64,000 bases of DNA from an uncultured Lachnospiraceae bacterium (GTDB lineage: Bacteria; Bacillota; Clostridia; Lachnospirales; Lachnospiraceae): the NCBI GenBank assembly GCA_934899185.1, contig CAKXYI010000002.1, positions 124,001-188,000 of the forward strand, in the 5' to 3' direction. The stretch's first letter is position 1. The number at the start of each line of letters is the position of its first letter. A model generated the notes under the pieces. That model ran no database searches and was not told the DNA's origin. It was given only the letters and a program-made list of their open reading frames with translations. The position numbers were made by a program, and so were the translations under genes. Below, piece after piece: positions 10,250 to 19,582 of the stretch.

Positions 10250-10257
10250 TATCAAAC

Positions 10258-11745
10258 ATGGCTAAGGGACAAAAGAAAGAAAAAAAAGCAATCGCACTGA
10301 CATCGGAACAGACCGCAAAATCCAATAAATTAGGAGTAATGATCTACGGACTGTCTTTACTGGCCTGGCTTGTCATCATGATGATCACCCATTCGGTCAC
10401 GGTCGCCGGTGTGGTAGTTATGGCAGTCTGCTATGCATTGGCAGTATTTTGGGGACTGACCAAGGGAACGGGAGAAAACACACATATCAAGATGGCGTTT
10501 ATGTATCTGCTGCCAACCATTGTTGTTAGTCTGACGTCAAACGTGGAGATCTACCCGGTCGTATTTATTACGGTATATGCCTTGATCGTTTATCAAAATG
10601 TGCGTCTGGTAGCCTATGGCACAGGTGCTACGGTTATTATCAATCTGCTGGATATCGGCTTGAGTTCCATGCGGGGACAGATGGCAGCCGATGATGCAAC
10701 GATCGAACTGATTTCGACCCTTTTGTTTGGCTTCTTTAGTATGTATACGGTATATCGTATTTACTATGCGACCAAGGAAAATATGGATCAGATCCAAAAG
10801 CAGACCAATGAAGCCATTGAGGTGGCAAATCAGGTAGGGCAGATCTCACAGGATATTTTGGATAATTTTCATGTGATCACGGATGGCATGCAGGACATCA
10901 CGGAGCAGGCCAATGAAAATAAGGGAGCGCTTAGCGATATTTCTTCTGCGTCCACCGTCAATAGTAAGGAAATGGATCACCAGTCCGAACTGACCCAGAA
11001 TATTTATGCGATCGTGCAGGAAACACAGGCAAGCGCAGAACGTGTCCAGCAAAACGCTGAAGAAGTGTACGAAAAGGTCAGTGAAGGTGCTGTTCTTTCA
11101 GAGGATATGCGCACGCAGGCGCAGGCAGTATCGGGAGATATCGAGGCAACCAATCAGATCATTACCGATTTGGTGGCACAGATCCAGGGGGTTTCCAGCA
11201 TCACGGATGCCATTCTTTCCATTTCCAGCCAGACCAATCTCTTAGCCCTCAATGCATCGATTGAGGCGGCTAGAGCAGGCGAGGCAGGAAAAGGATTTGC
11301 TGTGGTAGCGGATGAGATCCGTACGCTGGCAGAGCAGACTAAGAAATCTACGGAAGAGATTACGCAGATCATGAGCCAGTTGATCGCGGTTGCCAATCAG
11401 TCCGTGGAAAAGATGAATCATTGTGTAGAGGGGATCCAGACACAGAATACCAAGATCGCCGATGTTAGCAGCAGTTTTGAACAGACCAAGAACAATGTTG
11501 GTAAGTTAAAGATTATGGTGGACGGCATTATTGACGGCGTGAATGAGGTGTCCAGCAACACGGCACAGATCGTTGACAGCGTAGTCAGTGTGACGGACAA
11601 TACCAATCGTGTTTCAGAACTGTCCGGTCATGGTGTGGATGGTGCTGTCATGATTTATGATACCATCCAGGAGTTCTCTGATACGATCGGCAGACTGCAT
11701 GGAAAAGTAGAAAAATTGCAGGATACGATCGCAAGTGAGCAGTAA
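10258..11745 (+). CDS. Methyl-accepting chemotaxis-type signalling protein with multi-pass membrane sensor
   Basis: This 495-residue receptor lacks the usual periplasmic domain. Residues of about 20-175 contain roughly six hydrophobic segments ([53 protein letters not shown]). A cytoplasmic signalling domain follows, with the hallmark hairpin tip [18 protein letters not shown] at about residue 325 and [15 protein letters not shown] just after. No HAMP domain is apparent. It should feed a CheA/CheW array, but no other chemotaxis genes are in the window. It is preceded by a structured repeat leader shared with the PI-PLC-like gene at 24.9 kb. Confidence 0.88.
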   Translation: MAKGQKKEKKAIALTSEQTAKSNKLGVMIYGLSLLAWLVIMMITHSVTVAGVVVMAVCYALAVFWGLTKGTGENTHIKMAFMYLLPTIVVSLTSNVEIYPVVFITVYALIVYQNVRLVAYGTGATVIINLLDIGLSSMRGQMAADDATIELISTLLFGFFSMYTVYRIYYATKENMDQIQKQTNEAIEVANQVGQISQDILDNFHVITDGMQDITEQANENKGALSDISSASTVNSKEMDHQSELTQNIYAIVQETQASAERVQQNAEEVYEKVSEGAVLSEDMRTQAQAVSGDIEATNQIITDLVAQIQGVSSITDAILSISSQTNLLALNASIEAARAGEAGKGFAVVADEIRTLAEQTKKSTEEITQIMSQLIAVANQSVEKMNHCVEGIQTQNTKIADVSSSFEQTKNNVGKLKIMVDGIIDGVNEVSSNTAQIVDSVVSVTDNTNRVSELSGHGVDGAVMIYDTIQEFSDTIGRLHGKVEKLQDTIASEQ

Positions 11746-11764
11746 TACATCAGTTATATAAAAT

Positions 11765-11801
11765 AAGTCCCGGAGGCCTTAAGGCATCCGGGACTTTTCT
11801 T
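11765..11801 (+). terminator. Intrinsic terminator, probably bidirectional
   Basis: AAGTCCCGGA (11765-11774) pairs with TCCGGGACTT (11787-11796) around an inner GGCC/GGC stem, followed by TTTTCTTTT. It lies between the convergent chemoreceptor gene and the flavin reductase-like gene, and A-richness on the left could let it serve both. Confidence 0.85.
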
Positions 11802-11817
11802 TTGTCTCAAAACGATA

Positions 11818-12327
11818 TTAGCGGACTAAGATATCTGTGATCTCACCGATATACATGGTGTGCATATCACCATCCGCATACCATTTGTCTGCGATGGTCG
11901 GATCAATGAACTGATCGGCTGTCATGCGGGTCGCAGATAATTTCTTGCAGAGGATGACGAATTTGGCTTCGTCTAAAAATGGAGTGTCTGTCATGTGGTT
12001 GATATGCAGACGTGCTCCGGCAATCTTATCCTCATCGCGACCGGAGATCTTGCCCAGATAATTCAGTGTGCTGTGCATATGATCATCCTCAAAAAAGTTG
12101 ACGGAAAAGGTATCGCTGACATCGATCAGGGTCTTGGTGTAACGGGAATCACGGATATAGATGGTGGCTACGTTTTTGCCCCACATGACACCGACACCGC
12201 CCCAACTAACGGTCATGGCATTGGCTTTGCCGTCTGCCTCTGCGGTCACGGCTGCCCATTCTTTACCGATCTTTTGAAAAGGATTGAACTCTAAGAGATT
12301 CATAGGATATGGTTGGAATGTATGCAT
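11818..12327 (-). CDS. Flavin reductase family protein (FMN-binding split barrel)
   Basis: This 169-residue protein of the flavin reductase-like/split-barrel family (MHTFQPYPMNLLEFNPF at the start, then EADGKANAMTVSWGGVGVMWGKNV) should bind FMN and either reduce free flavin or act as a flavoredoxin-type electron carrier. The start is the ATG read from CAT at 12325-12327, with AAGGGAG (complement of 12334-12340) suitably placed; longer in-frame starts upstream would run through A/T-rich intergenic DNA. It converges on the chemoreceptor gene and is divergent from ilvE. Confidence 0.82.
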   Translation of the reverse strand: MHTFQPYPMNLLEFNPFQKIGKEWAAVTAEADGKANAMTVSWGGVGVMWGKNVATIYIRDSRYTKTLIDVSDTFSVNFFEDDHMHSTLNYLGKISGRDEDKIAGARLHINHMTDTPFLDEAKFVILCKKLSATRMTADQFIDPTIADKWYADGDMHTMYIGEITDILVR

Positions 12328-12466
12328 AGTAAACTCCCTTCGTATCTTTCTCGTTTTTATCATTATATTATTTTTGAAAAAGGCTTTCAAGAACCATTGC
12401 CGGAGGGGCATGGAAAAATATACAAAAAAGTGGATAAAAAGTGCAGGATTATTATAGGCTGTATTC

Positions 12467-12495
12467 TTGACAAGCCTTGTAAAGAGGAAGATAAT
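12467..12495 (+). promoter_or_regulatory. Strong sigma-A promoter of ilvE
   Basis: A perfect TTGACA (12467-12472), a 17-nt spacer and GATAAT (12490-12495) lie 65 nt before the start codon. The rest of the 232-nt divergent gap (12328-12559) is A/T-rich with no other clear structure. Confidence 0.7.
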
Positions 12496-12559
12496 AAGAC
12501 AAACAGAGAAATTTTGCAGGATTTCATCTGCGATTATGCAATATATGGAGGAAGAAATC

Positions 12560-13624
12560 ATGGAAATTAGATTCGAAGAACGTAAGCAGTTAAAGGAAAA
12601 ACCAGACCAGAAGCACCTGGGATTTGGTAAGTACATGACAGACTATATGTTTATCATGGATTGGGACAAGGATCAGGGATGGCATGATGCCAGAATCGTA
12701 CCACAGGGACCAATCGAACTGGATCCGGCATGTGTGACACTTCACTATGCTCAGGAGACATTTGAAGGCTTGAAAGCGTACCGTACCGCTGAGGGCAAGA
12801 TCCAGCTCTTCCGTCCGGAAATGAACGCAAGACGTATGATCAACTCCAATGCAAGACTTTGTATGCCGGCATTCCCGGAGGATATGTTCGTAGAAGCAGT
12901 CAGAGCCCTGGTAAAGCAGGAAGCAGACTGGGTTCCGTCAGAGCCGGACACTTCTCTTTATATCCGTCCATTTATGTTTGCTACAGAAGCAGCACTTGGC
13001 GTGCATATGGCTTCTTCTTATAAATTTATGATTATTTGCTGCCCGGTAGGTGCTTATTACGCAACCGGTCTGGATCCGGTCAAGATCTTGGTTGAGGATG
13101 AACTGGTACGAGCAGTAAAGGGTGGTACCGGATTTACCAAATGCGGCGGTAACTATGCAGGATCTATCCTTGGACAGGTCAAGGCTGAGAAGATGGGTTA
13201 TGCGCAGGTACTCTGGCTTGATGGTGAGCATCGTAAATATGTAGAAGAAGTTGGTACTATGAATATCATGTTCAAGATCGCCGGCGAGATCTACACCGCA
13301 CCGATCGAGGGAACCGTACTTCCGGGTGTTACCAGGGATTCCATGATCCACTTGCTTCGTGACTGGGGATACAAGGTCAACGAGACACGTCTTTCTGTAG
13401 ACGATCTGATGAAGGCTGGTCATGACGGTACTTTGGAAGAAGTATTCGGTACCGGTACTGCAGCCGTTATCTCTCCGGTTGGTGAACTTCGTTACAAAGA
13501 TGATGTTGTTGTCATCAACGATTCTAAGACAGGCGAGTTGACACAGAAGTTATATGATACTTTGACAGGCATCCAGTGGGGCAAGATCGCTGATCCTTAC
13601 GGATGGACACAGGTCGTAGAATAA
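12560..13624 (+). CDS. ilvE: Branched-chain amino acid aminotransferase
   Basis: This 354-residue fold-type IV PLP enzyme transfers amino groups between glutamate and the branched-chain keto acids. Visible are ETFEGLKAYRT near residue 75, the PLP lysine context GTGFTKCGGNYAGS at about residue 190, EEVGTMN, and LPGVTRDSM, all typical of the BCAT group. GGAGGAAG (12547-12554) fixes the ATG at 12560. It is monocistronic, with its own strong promoter and a probable terminator at 13648-13686. It also produces or consumes ketoisovalerate, the precursor of the pantothenate route encoded at 52 kb. Confidence 0.93.
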   Translation: MEIRFEERKQLKEKPDQKHLGFGKYMTDYMFIMDWDKDQGWHDARIVPQGPIELDPACVTLHYAQETFEGLKAYRTAEGKIQLFRPEMNARRMINSNARLCMPAFPEDMFVEAVRALVKQEADWVPSEPDTSLYIRPFMFATEAALGVHMASSYKFMIICCPVGAYYATGLDPVKILVEDELVRAVKGGTGFTKCGGNYAGSILGQVKAEKMGYAQVLWLDGEHRKYVEEVGTMNIMFKIAGEIYTAPIEGTVLPGVTRDSMIHLLRDWGYKVNETRLSVDDLMKAGHDGTLEEVFGTGTAAVISPVGELRYKDDVVVINDSKTGELTQKLYDTLTGIQWGKIADPYGWTQVVE

Positions 13625-13647
13625 AATCGCAGAAATAGGATAGTGAA

Positions 13648-13686
13648 AGGCTCGGTTAGACAGTGATCTGATCGGGTCTTTTTCTT
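13648..13686 (+). terminator. Probable intrinsic terminator of ilvE
   Basis: AGGCTCGGTT (13648-13657) can pair with GATCGGGTCT (13670-13679), including several G-U pairs, and is followed by TTTTCTTTTT. Confidence 0.5.
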
Positions 13687-13722
13687 TTTCGCATCTTTGG
13701 AGGAAGACTGTATATAATTGGC

Positions 13723-13750
13723 TTGACTAGGGTAAGGATAATACGATAAT
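13723..13750 (+). promoter_or_regulatory. Probable sigma-A promoter of the PsiE-like operon
   Basis: TTGACT (13723-13728), a 16-nt spacer and GATAAT (13745-13750) lie 46 nt before the PsiE-like gene. Confidence 0.55.
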
Positions 13751-13796
13751 ATTTAATTGGATGACTAGGATTTGAAGGAGAAGAAGAGGAGTATTT

Positions 13797-14252
13797 ATGT
13801 TTGATAAGGTTTATGCTTATGTGAAAAAATGGGTAGCGGATGTTTGTCATGTTCTGGAATTGATCGCGGCGATCTTTGTTTTTATTGCGGTTGTGATCGC
13901 TCTTATTTCACTGATCCCGCATGTGGGTGAATTGTGGGAAAACCGTTCGACGACAGGAGCTATGCTGGAGTTTTTAGAACAGGTATTTCTGGTCGTGATC
14001 GGTGTGGAGTTTTTGAAAATGTTATGCCGACCGACCGCGGACAATGTCTTGGAGACGATCATCTTTTTGGTGGCACGTCATATGATCGTTGTCACAACAA
14101 CGACCCCGCTGGATGATCTGATCTCGACCATTAGTATTGTTTTGTTATGCTTTGTGCGTAGATATTTAAAGGAGCATCGGATGAAGGACAAGATGCGGGA
14201 AGAAGATTGGCGCAGATTAGAGGAGTCAGATGAATCAGGAACTGCTGAATGA
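13797..14252 (+). CDS. PsiE-like small membrane protein
   Basis: This 151-residue protein has four predicted membrane segments (about residues 20-42, 60-78, 86-104 and 108-125) and a charged cytoplasmic tail (KDKMREEDWRRLEESDES). The pattern FLVVIGVEFLKMLCRP followed by ETIIFLVARHMIV resembles the phosphate-starvation-inducible PsiE family, whose function is unknown. A GGAGAAGAAGAGGAG tract precedes the ATG. The gene overlaps the AraC-type regulator downstream by 23 nt, so the two are translated from one mRNA. Assignment is by family resemblance only. Confidence 0.65.
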   Translation: MFDKVYAYVKKWVADVCHVLELIAAIFVFIAVVIALISLIPHVGELWENRSTTGAMLEFLEQVFLVVIGVEFLKMLCRPTADNVLETIIFLVARHMIVVTTTTPLDDLISTISIVLLCFVRRYLKEHRMKDKMREEDWRRLEESDESGTAE

Positions 14253-15219
14253 ATTAAGACAGATCAGTGATGAGGAGCAGTGCTACCTTAAGGGGCAGGT
14301 CGATGTGGATCGCGGGCTCTATATGGAGCCGGAGACCCATATGGTCGATTACAAACGGCTGATCGAGAGCGGCAAGACCATAGAGATCCGTACCCATACC
14401 CGTTTTGTGCATTTTCCGGCGCACACCCACAATTATGTGGAACTCATTTATATGTGTTCCGGGCAGACGACCCATATTGTCAATGGCGACCGGATCGAAC
14501 TAAAGACAGGAGAACTGCTTTTCTTAAATCAGAATGCCAAGCAGGAAATCTATCCGGCGGGCGAGGATGATATTGCCGTCAACTTTATCATCTTACCGGC
14601 ATTTTTTGACTATGCACTTTCTATGATGGGCGAGGAGGACAACCTGATCCGAAAATTCGTCCTGGAATGTTTAAAGAGCAAGGATGCGGATGTTTCCTAT
14701 CTGCACTTTCAGGTGTCCGGGGTATTGCCGATCCAGAACCTCATGGAGAATCTGATCTGGACCATACACAACAAACAGCCCAACAAGCGGAGCATCAATC
14801 AGGCGACGATGGGATTACTTCTGCTACAACTGATGAATTACACAGACCTGGTCAGTGTCGGTAAAGATAATAAAAATCAGGAACTTTTGATGTCGGTATA
14901 TCGTTATATCGAGGAACATTACAAGGACGGCGAATTGTCTGAACTGGCGCAGATGCTCCATTATGATGTGTATTGGTTGAGTCGTGCCATCCATTCCTTT
15001 ACCGGGGCGACCTACACAGAATTATTGCAACAGAAACGCATGCGACAGGCGGCATATCTGCTGGAAACTTCCGGGCTTACCGTGGCGGATATCGCGGTGG
15101 CAGTAGGTTATGAAAATGTTTCCTATTTTCATCGGCTTTTTCAAAAGACCTATGGGATTTCACCGCGCAAATATCGCACTGCCAAGCATACGGACAAAGA
15201 AGAAAAGAATTTAGGATAG
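14230..15219 (+). CDS. AraC family transcriptional regulator with cupin sensor domain
   Basis: This 329-residue regulator has an N-terminal cupin-like ligand domain (residues of about 50-150; HTRFVHFPAHTHNYVELIYM and TGELLFLNQNAKQEI) and a C-terminal double helix-turn-helix (about residues 215-320; LSELAQMLHYDVYWLSRA, then VADIAVAVGYENVSYFHRLF and GISPRKYR). Such proteins usually sense a sugar or small metabolite and act on neighbouring genes. The targets are not evident here, since the neighbours are a PsiE-like protein and a methyltransferase-like protein. The ATG lies within the end of the previous gene and has GAGG close upstream. Confidence 0.85.
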   Translation: MNQELLNELRQISDEEQCYLKGQVDVDRGLYMEPETHMVDYKRLIESGKTIEIRTHTRFVHFPAHTHNYVELIYMCSGQTTHIVNGDRIELKTGELLFLNQNAKQEIYPAGEDDIAVNFIILPAFFDYALSMMGEEDNLIRKFVLECLKSKDADVSYLHFQVSGVLPIQNLMENLIWTIHNKQPNKRSINQATMGLLLLQLMNYTDLVSVGKDNKNQELLMSVYRYIEEHYKDGELSELAQMLHYDVYWLSRAIHSFTGATYTELLQQKRMRQAAYLLETSGLTVADIAVAVGYENVSYFHRLFQKTYGISPRKYRTAKHTDKEEKNLG

Positions 15220-15222
15220 AGC

Positions 15223-16722
15223 ATGGAAATCAAAGAATTATTGACAGAGATCACGCAAACAGAAGATGTAAGAGCCCGCTTAAGCAATCTGCGCAGTCAG
15301 ATCAAAGAGGATAAAAAGGCGGTAGAGAACTATGTAGATGCGGCCTTTATCGGGCGATTAGAAGACCTGCTTTCCCATGTGGATGCCAAGACCAGAAAGA
15401 ACGCAACACTCTTGCTGGGAGATCTTTCTGACCGGGTACAGGCGCTGGATCTGGCAGGTCAGGTCACACAGGCACTCTGGGCGGCTTATGAAAGGGAAGA
15501 TACCAAGTTTGTTCTGGCTTCTTATATCAAGGGACTTTCGGCTTATGATTGTGGAGAGATCTTAGAAAGCCTGCAGGCAGAAAGAAAGCGGCTGGGCGCA
15601 GAGGAGATCCGTGAGGAAGACAAAAAGCACATGCGTCTTTTGATAGAGCAGATGGATCTTTTACTGGAGGCATACGGACAAAAGGAAACTTATCGCTATC
15701 AGGGCATCCATAAGAAACATGCCCTGATCCTTACAACTGATCCTTATATGAAGGAGGCACTCCTGGCACAGGTGCAGGATCTGGGTTATACGGATGCGAG
15801 GCTGGTAGGGCGTGGGGTACGCCTGCTCACAGATTCTTTGGATAAATTGAGTCAGATCCGCATTTACCGGGAAATGCTCTTTGGCATCCGTTTTCGCAGT
15901 CAGACCCTAGCGGCAGAAGAAAATCTGGCGCAGGCGATCGCACTTTCCGAACTCCTGCCTCTTTTGGAGGAGGTCTACGGCAAAAAGGAAAAATATCCTT
16001 TTGCCCTGCGGATGCAGATGGATGCTGACAGCAAAAAGACCAAACAACTTGCCTATGCCATAGAGGAAGGCAGTCAGGGAAGACTGACCAACCGTCCAAA
16101 GGATGCGGTCATCGAACTTTTGCCGAGACAAAAGAAAGATGGGACTTATGTGGTCTATGCCAGAGTCTTAGGACAGGAGGACAAGCGTTTTACCTATCGA
16201 AAACAAACTTTGCCGACTTCCATGGCACCAGTCGTGGCGGCAGAGATGGTGGAGTTGATCCGCCCATATCTAAAAGAAGAAGCACATGTGATCGATCCTT
16301 TCTGCGGTCTGGGCACACTTTTGATCGAACGTATGCAGGCAGGCAGGACGCGCGACGTCTATGGCATTGACAGTTTTGGGGAAGCCGTTTTGTATGGCAG
16401 ACAAGATGCTGAGGCTGCAAAAAAGAATATTTATTTTATCAATAGAGATTATTTTGATTTTACTTCATCGTATCTGATGGAGGAAGTGATCACGGAGTTC
16501 CCGCGCATGGAGAACAAGGAGCGGGAAGAAGTCGATCAATTTTATCGTAGATTTTTTGACAAGACCAGTGAGATCACGGCAGATCAGGCGATGGTTTTTG
16601 CCCTTTCGACCGAGGAAGGGATCTTGAAAAAACAATTACGTCTGCATGAGGAGTTTCAACTGGTACGCCAGATCCCGATGCGTGGACGTGAGCAGATCTA
16701 CATTTTGAAAAAAAGAGGGTAG
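15223..16722 (+). CDS. TRM11/UPF0020-like SAM-dependent methyltransferase homologue with altered catalytic motif
   Basis: This 499-residue protein has a helical N-terminal half with several repeat-like segments (residues 1 to about 150), a middle region and a C-terminal Rossmann methyltransferase fold (from about residue 345; VIDPFCGLGTLLIERM is motif I). Known RNA N2/N6 methylases of this group carry an N/D-PP-Y motif after the fourth strand. Here the equivalent position reads VITEFPRM, so the usual catalytic motif is not visible. It may act on another substrate or only bind one. It starts 3 nt after the AraC stop and ends 3 nt before the GGDEF-EAL gene, so it is in their operon. Confidence 0.6.
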   Translation: MEIKELLTEITQTEDVRARLSNLRSQIKEDKKAVENYVDAAFIGRLEDLLSHVDAKTRKNATLLLGDLSDRVQALDLAGQVTQALWAAYEREDTKFVLASYIKGLSAYDCGEILESLQAERKRLGAEEIREEDKKHMRLLIEQMDLLLEAYGQKETYRYQGIHKKHALILTTDPYMKEALLAQVQDLGYTDARLVGRGVRLLTDSLDKLSQIRIYREMLFGIRFRSQTLAAEENLAQAIALSELLPLLEEVYGKKEKYPFALRMQMDADSKKTKQLAYAIEEGSQGRLTNRPKDAVIELLPRQKKDGTYVVYARVLGQEDKRFTYRKQTLPTSMAPVVAAEMVELIRPYLKEEAHVIDPFCGLGTLLIERMQAGRTRDVYGIDSFGEAVLYGRQDAEAAKKNIYFINRDYFDFTSSYLMEEVITEFPRMENKEREEVDQFYRRFFDKTSEITADQAMVFALSTEEGILKKQLRLHEEFQLVRQIPMRGREQIYILKKRG

Positions 16723-16725
16723 AGT

Positions 16726-19389
16726 ATGTATACAAATCATGAGGGACAGGAACAGGACTTACAAAAGAGGGATATTATGGATTGTCTGGATCAGGAACAG
16801 ATGCAGGCAATGCAGGATCAGTTTTGTCAGACACAAGGGTGCTATTGCGTGTGTGTCAGCAGGAATATGCGCCGCCTGACATCTTTTTCCGGGACAAAGG
16901 AAGAACAGGTCTTTATCGATCGTGTCTTTCCGGTGGCAACACAACGCAATCTGATCGCCAGTTTTTCAGATGTAGGGGGTGAAGATGTGATCGCGGTGGA
17001 GTCTGGTATGCCATGTGTGCAGTTGCGGGGGATTGCCATTCGTGATTCGAAGGGCAGGTTTAACGGAGCCTGGGTTTTGCTTGCCATCGATGAGGAACTG
17101 GAGACCGAGGCAGACCAGGTGCCACAGATCATGCGCAAAACGACGACAAAAGCATTTGATGCGGCGGTGGCTCTTTTGGATGTGCTGACAAAAAACTATT
17201 TTTCCAGCAAGATCCATCTGGCAGCACAGGCAGAGGAAATCGCCCAGTTAGAGGCCAATGAAAAACATATGGGGTATCTCTTGCAAAAGACAGAAGTGTT
17301 GACTGAGATCTTAAAGATGATGGAGTCGGATGTTACCTTTGCGCAGATCATGGAAGATATACTGGAACGTGTGGGAACCTACATGCATTTATCCAATGGA
17401 TGTCTCTTGAAATTGCAGGCAGATGAAGAATATGTAGAAATGATCTGTGAATGGGCAGATAAGCCGGAGCATGAGTGTATGCGGACTTACGGCAGCCTGC
17501 CGCTGGCAGAAGTCCCCTTTATGACGGGACGACCATACACGATTTCTTCGGAGACTATCATGCCAAAACCATTTTTAGACTATTTCACCAAGTACGGGAT
17601 CCGCTGTGGTGTATTTCTGCCTTTGAATGTCAACGGTAAGTGCGGTATGTATTTGTGCTTTACCATGATGGAGGAAGATCGCAAATGGAGTGTGGAAGAC
17701 CTGCGCTTTTTAAATGATGTCAAGCGCATTACACAGACCATCTTGGTTAAACGTATCACCAAGAATTCACTGGCAAGTTCTTACGCGGCATTGGATGCCA
17801 TCCTAGAAAATGCCGGTTGTGGCATCAGCGTCAATGACTTACAGACCGGACAGATCCTCTATGCCAATGATGCCTTTAAAGAGATGAACATGACTGAGGA
17901 AGACCGGAGCGAATTGGAAAAAGTGCTGACCATTTCTCCGGATGGCATGGAAGGCATTCATGAGTACCATGTGGCAGGCAGTGACAAGTGGTTGGAGATC
18001 ACATTTTCAAAAATTGGCTGGGTGGATGGAAAAGAGGTGCGTTTGGCAACAATCTATGATATTTCCAAGACCAAACGCTATCAGGAACGCATTGAGCATC
18101 AGGCAAATGAAGATTATCTGACAGGTCTTTACAACCGGATGCGTTTTGAGGAAGACCTGACAAAGGAGATCCATGCGACCGTGCGCAGTGGTGGAGAGAG
18201 TGCCGTCCTTTATATTGATCTGGATGATTTTAATCATATCAATGACGGACTGGGTCACCACGTGGGCGACCTGCTCTTACAGAATGTGGCGGATGCCTTG
18301 GCAAGTATGGATGGTGTGGCAGGACATTGTTATCGACTGGGTGGGGATGAGTTTGCCATTATCGTGACCAACCGCCATATGGAGCAGAGAGAGACCATGA
18401 TCCGTAATATTCGCAATCTTTTTTCCCGACCATGGCTTTTACATGGGATGGAATATTACTGTACCATGAGTATGGGGGTTGTGCGCATCCCAAAGGATGG
18501 GATTGATCTGTCCTTGCTTTTGCAGAGAGCCGATATTGCTTTGCACTGGGCAAAGAGTCAGGGAAAGAATCGTGTTGAATATTACAACAACAACCAGTAC
18601 ACCAGTTCTGTGGAACGTCTGGACATGGAGAAATGTATGCGTGAGGCGGTAGAGCAGGGCTGTAAGGAGTTTGAAGTCTACTACCAACCCCTCATTGACA
18701 TCAGCAAGCCGGAGCGTCCGTGCTGCGGGGCAGAGGCTCTGGTACGTTGGAATTCACCGACACTTGGTTTTGTCATGCCATCGGAGTTTATCGCCCTGGC
18801 AGAGTATCTGGGACTGATCAATGAGATCGGCTATCATGTCCTGATCGAAGCCTGTAAACGCTGCAAATACTGGAATGATTTTGGACATCCGGAATACAAG
18901 GTCAATGTAAATCTGTCTGTGATCCAGTTGCTGCAGAATGACATCATTGACAGGATCCGCAAAGCCGTGGAAGAGACTGGAGTACAGCCGTCCAATCTGA
19001 CACTGGAAGTCACAGAAGGACTTGCGATCAACGATATGAGCCGTATGCAGCAGATCTTAGGACAGATCAAGGAGATGGGGATTCGAGTGGCTTTGGATGA
19101 TTTTGGCACAGGCTATTCTTCCTTAAATCACATTCGCAGTATGCCGATTGATGTGATCAAGATCGACAAGTGTTTTGTGGAGGATGTGGGAGAGGATGTC
19201 TTTTCTGAAGCCTTTGTCAAATCCGTTTCCCAACTGGCAGACGCTTTGCATATGCATGTCTGCGTTGAGGGTGTCGAGGACAAGGACCAGTGCGATGCTT
19301 TAAAGGATATGAATGTGGATCTGATACAGGGCTATCTGTTCGACAAGCCGCTTTGTGCAGATGATTTTGAACAGAAATATTTGTATTGA
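16726..19389 (+). CDS. GGDEF-EAL cyclic-di-GMP signalling protein with PocR-like, GAF and PAS-like regions
   Basis: This 887-residue soluble protein has an N-terminal PocR-like sensory region (about residues 15-125, rich in cysteine), a GAF-like region (about 195-345), a PAS-like region (about 360-445), a GGDEF domain (about 455-620, intact YRLGGDEFAII) and an EAL domain (about 630-887). The EAL domain keeps the catalytic residues seen in active phosphodiesterases: AEALVRW, LEVTEG, DDFGTGYS and the late ECVEGVE-type glutamate and QGYLF. No RxxD inhibitory site precedes GGDEF. Both activities could therefore be real. It closes the operon with a strong terminator. Confidence 0.9.
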   Translation: MYTNHEGQEQDLQKRDIMDCLDQEQMQAMQDQFCQTQGCYCVCVSRNMRRLTSFSGTKEEQVFIDRVFPVATQRNLIASFSDVGGEDVIAVESGMPCVQLRGIAIRDSKGRFNGAWVLLAIDEELETEADQVPQIMRKTTTKAFDAAVALLDVLTKNYFSSKIHLAAQAEEIAQLEANEKHMGYLLQKTEVLTEILKMMESDVTFAQIMEDILERVGTYMHLSNGCLLKLQADEEYVEMICEWADKPEHECMRTYGSLPLAEVPFMTGRPYTISSETIMPKPFLDYFTKYGIRCGVFLPLNVNGKCGMYLCFTMMEEDRKWSVEDLRFLNDVKRITQTILVKRITKNSLASSYAALDAILENAGCGISVNDLQTGQILYANDAFKEMNMTEEDRSELEKVLTISPDGMEGIHEYHVAGSDKWLEITFSKIGWVDGKEVRLATIYDISKTKRYQERIEHQANEDYLTGLYNRMRFEEDLTKEIHATVRSGGESAVLYIDLDDFNHINDGLGHHVGDLLLQNVADALASMDGVAGHCYRLGGDEFAIIVTNRHMEQRETMIRNIRNLFSRPWLLHGMEYYCTMSMGVVRIPKDGIDLSLLLQRADIALHWAKSQGKNRVEYYNNNQYTSSVERLDMEKCMREAVEQGCKEFEVYYQPLIDISKPERPCCGAEALVRWNSPTLGFVMPSEFIALAEYLGLINEIGYHVLIEACKRCKYWNDFGHPEYKVNVNLSVIQLLQNDIIDRIRKAVEETGVQPSNLTLEVTEGLAINDMSRMQQILGQIKEMGIRVALDDFGTGYSSLNHIRSMPIDVIKIDKCFVEDVGEDVFSEAFVKSVSQLADALHMHVCVEGVEDKDQCDALKDMNVDLIQGYLFDKPLCADDFEQKYLY

Positions 19390-19390
19390 A

Positions 19391-19421
19391 AAAAAGGAAT
19401 CCTGAAAAGGATTCCTTTTTT
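19391..19421 (+). terminator. Bidirectional intrinsic terminator
   Basis: AAAAAGGAATCC (19391-19402) and GGATTCCTTTTT (19409-19420) form a perfect 12-bp stem with a TGAAAA loop. It has T runs on both strands and serves both the GGDEF-EAL gene and the opposing tRNA-Leu. Confidence 0.9.
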
Positions 19422-19423
19422 GA

Positions 19424-19507
19424 TGCAGGAGATGGGACTTGAACCCACACGATATTGCTACCACAGGCACCTGAAGCCTGCGCGTCTGCCAATTCCGCCA
19501 CTCCTGC
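19424..19507 (-). tRNA. tRNA-Leu (anticodon CAG)
   Basis: Read on the minus strand, acceptor arms GCAGGAG and CTCCTGC pair perfectly with discriminator A. The D region GGCGGAATTGGCAGACGC, an anticodon stem CAGGC/GCCTG with loop TTCAGGT, a short variable arm and the T arm GGGTTCAAGTCCC are all present. The long class II shape and the CAG anticodon identify leucine (CUG codons). CCA is not encoded; the next bases read TCA. Confidence 0.95.
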
Positions 19508-19582
19508 GCGCAAATAGTATTCTATCTGTTTTTACACATGAAGTCAAGGATAAATTGTAAACTTTTTACTGTAAAATCTGAT

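Noticed and set aside
10113..10257. Cyclic-di-GMP riboswitch in the chemoreceptor leader
   Set aside because: None of the conserved GEMM-I or GEMM-II sequence blocks are present; the structure is of another type.
12328..12636. Longer N-terminus for the flavin reductase-like gene
   Set aside because: The extra 103 codons run through A/T-rich intergenic DNA and into ilvE; the ribosome site and family length support the start at 12327.
19217..19513. Minus-strand 98-codon frame across the tRNA-Leu(CAG)
   Set aside because: It is a chance frame covering the tRNA gene and its terminator.
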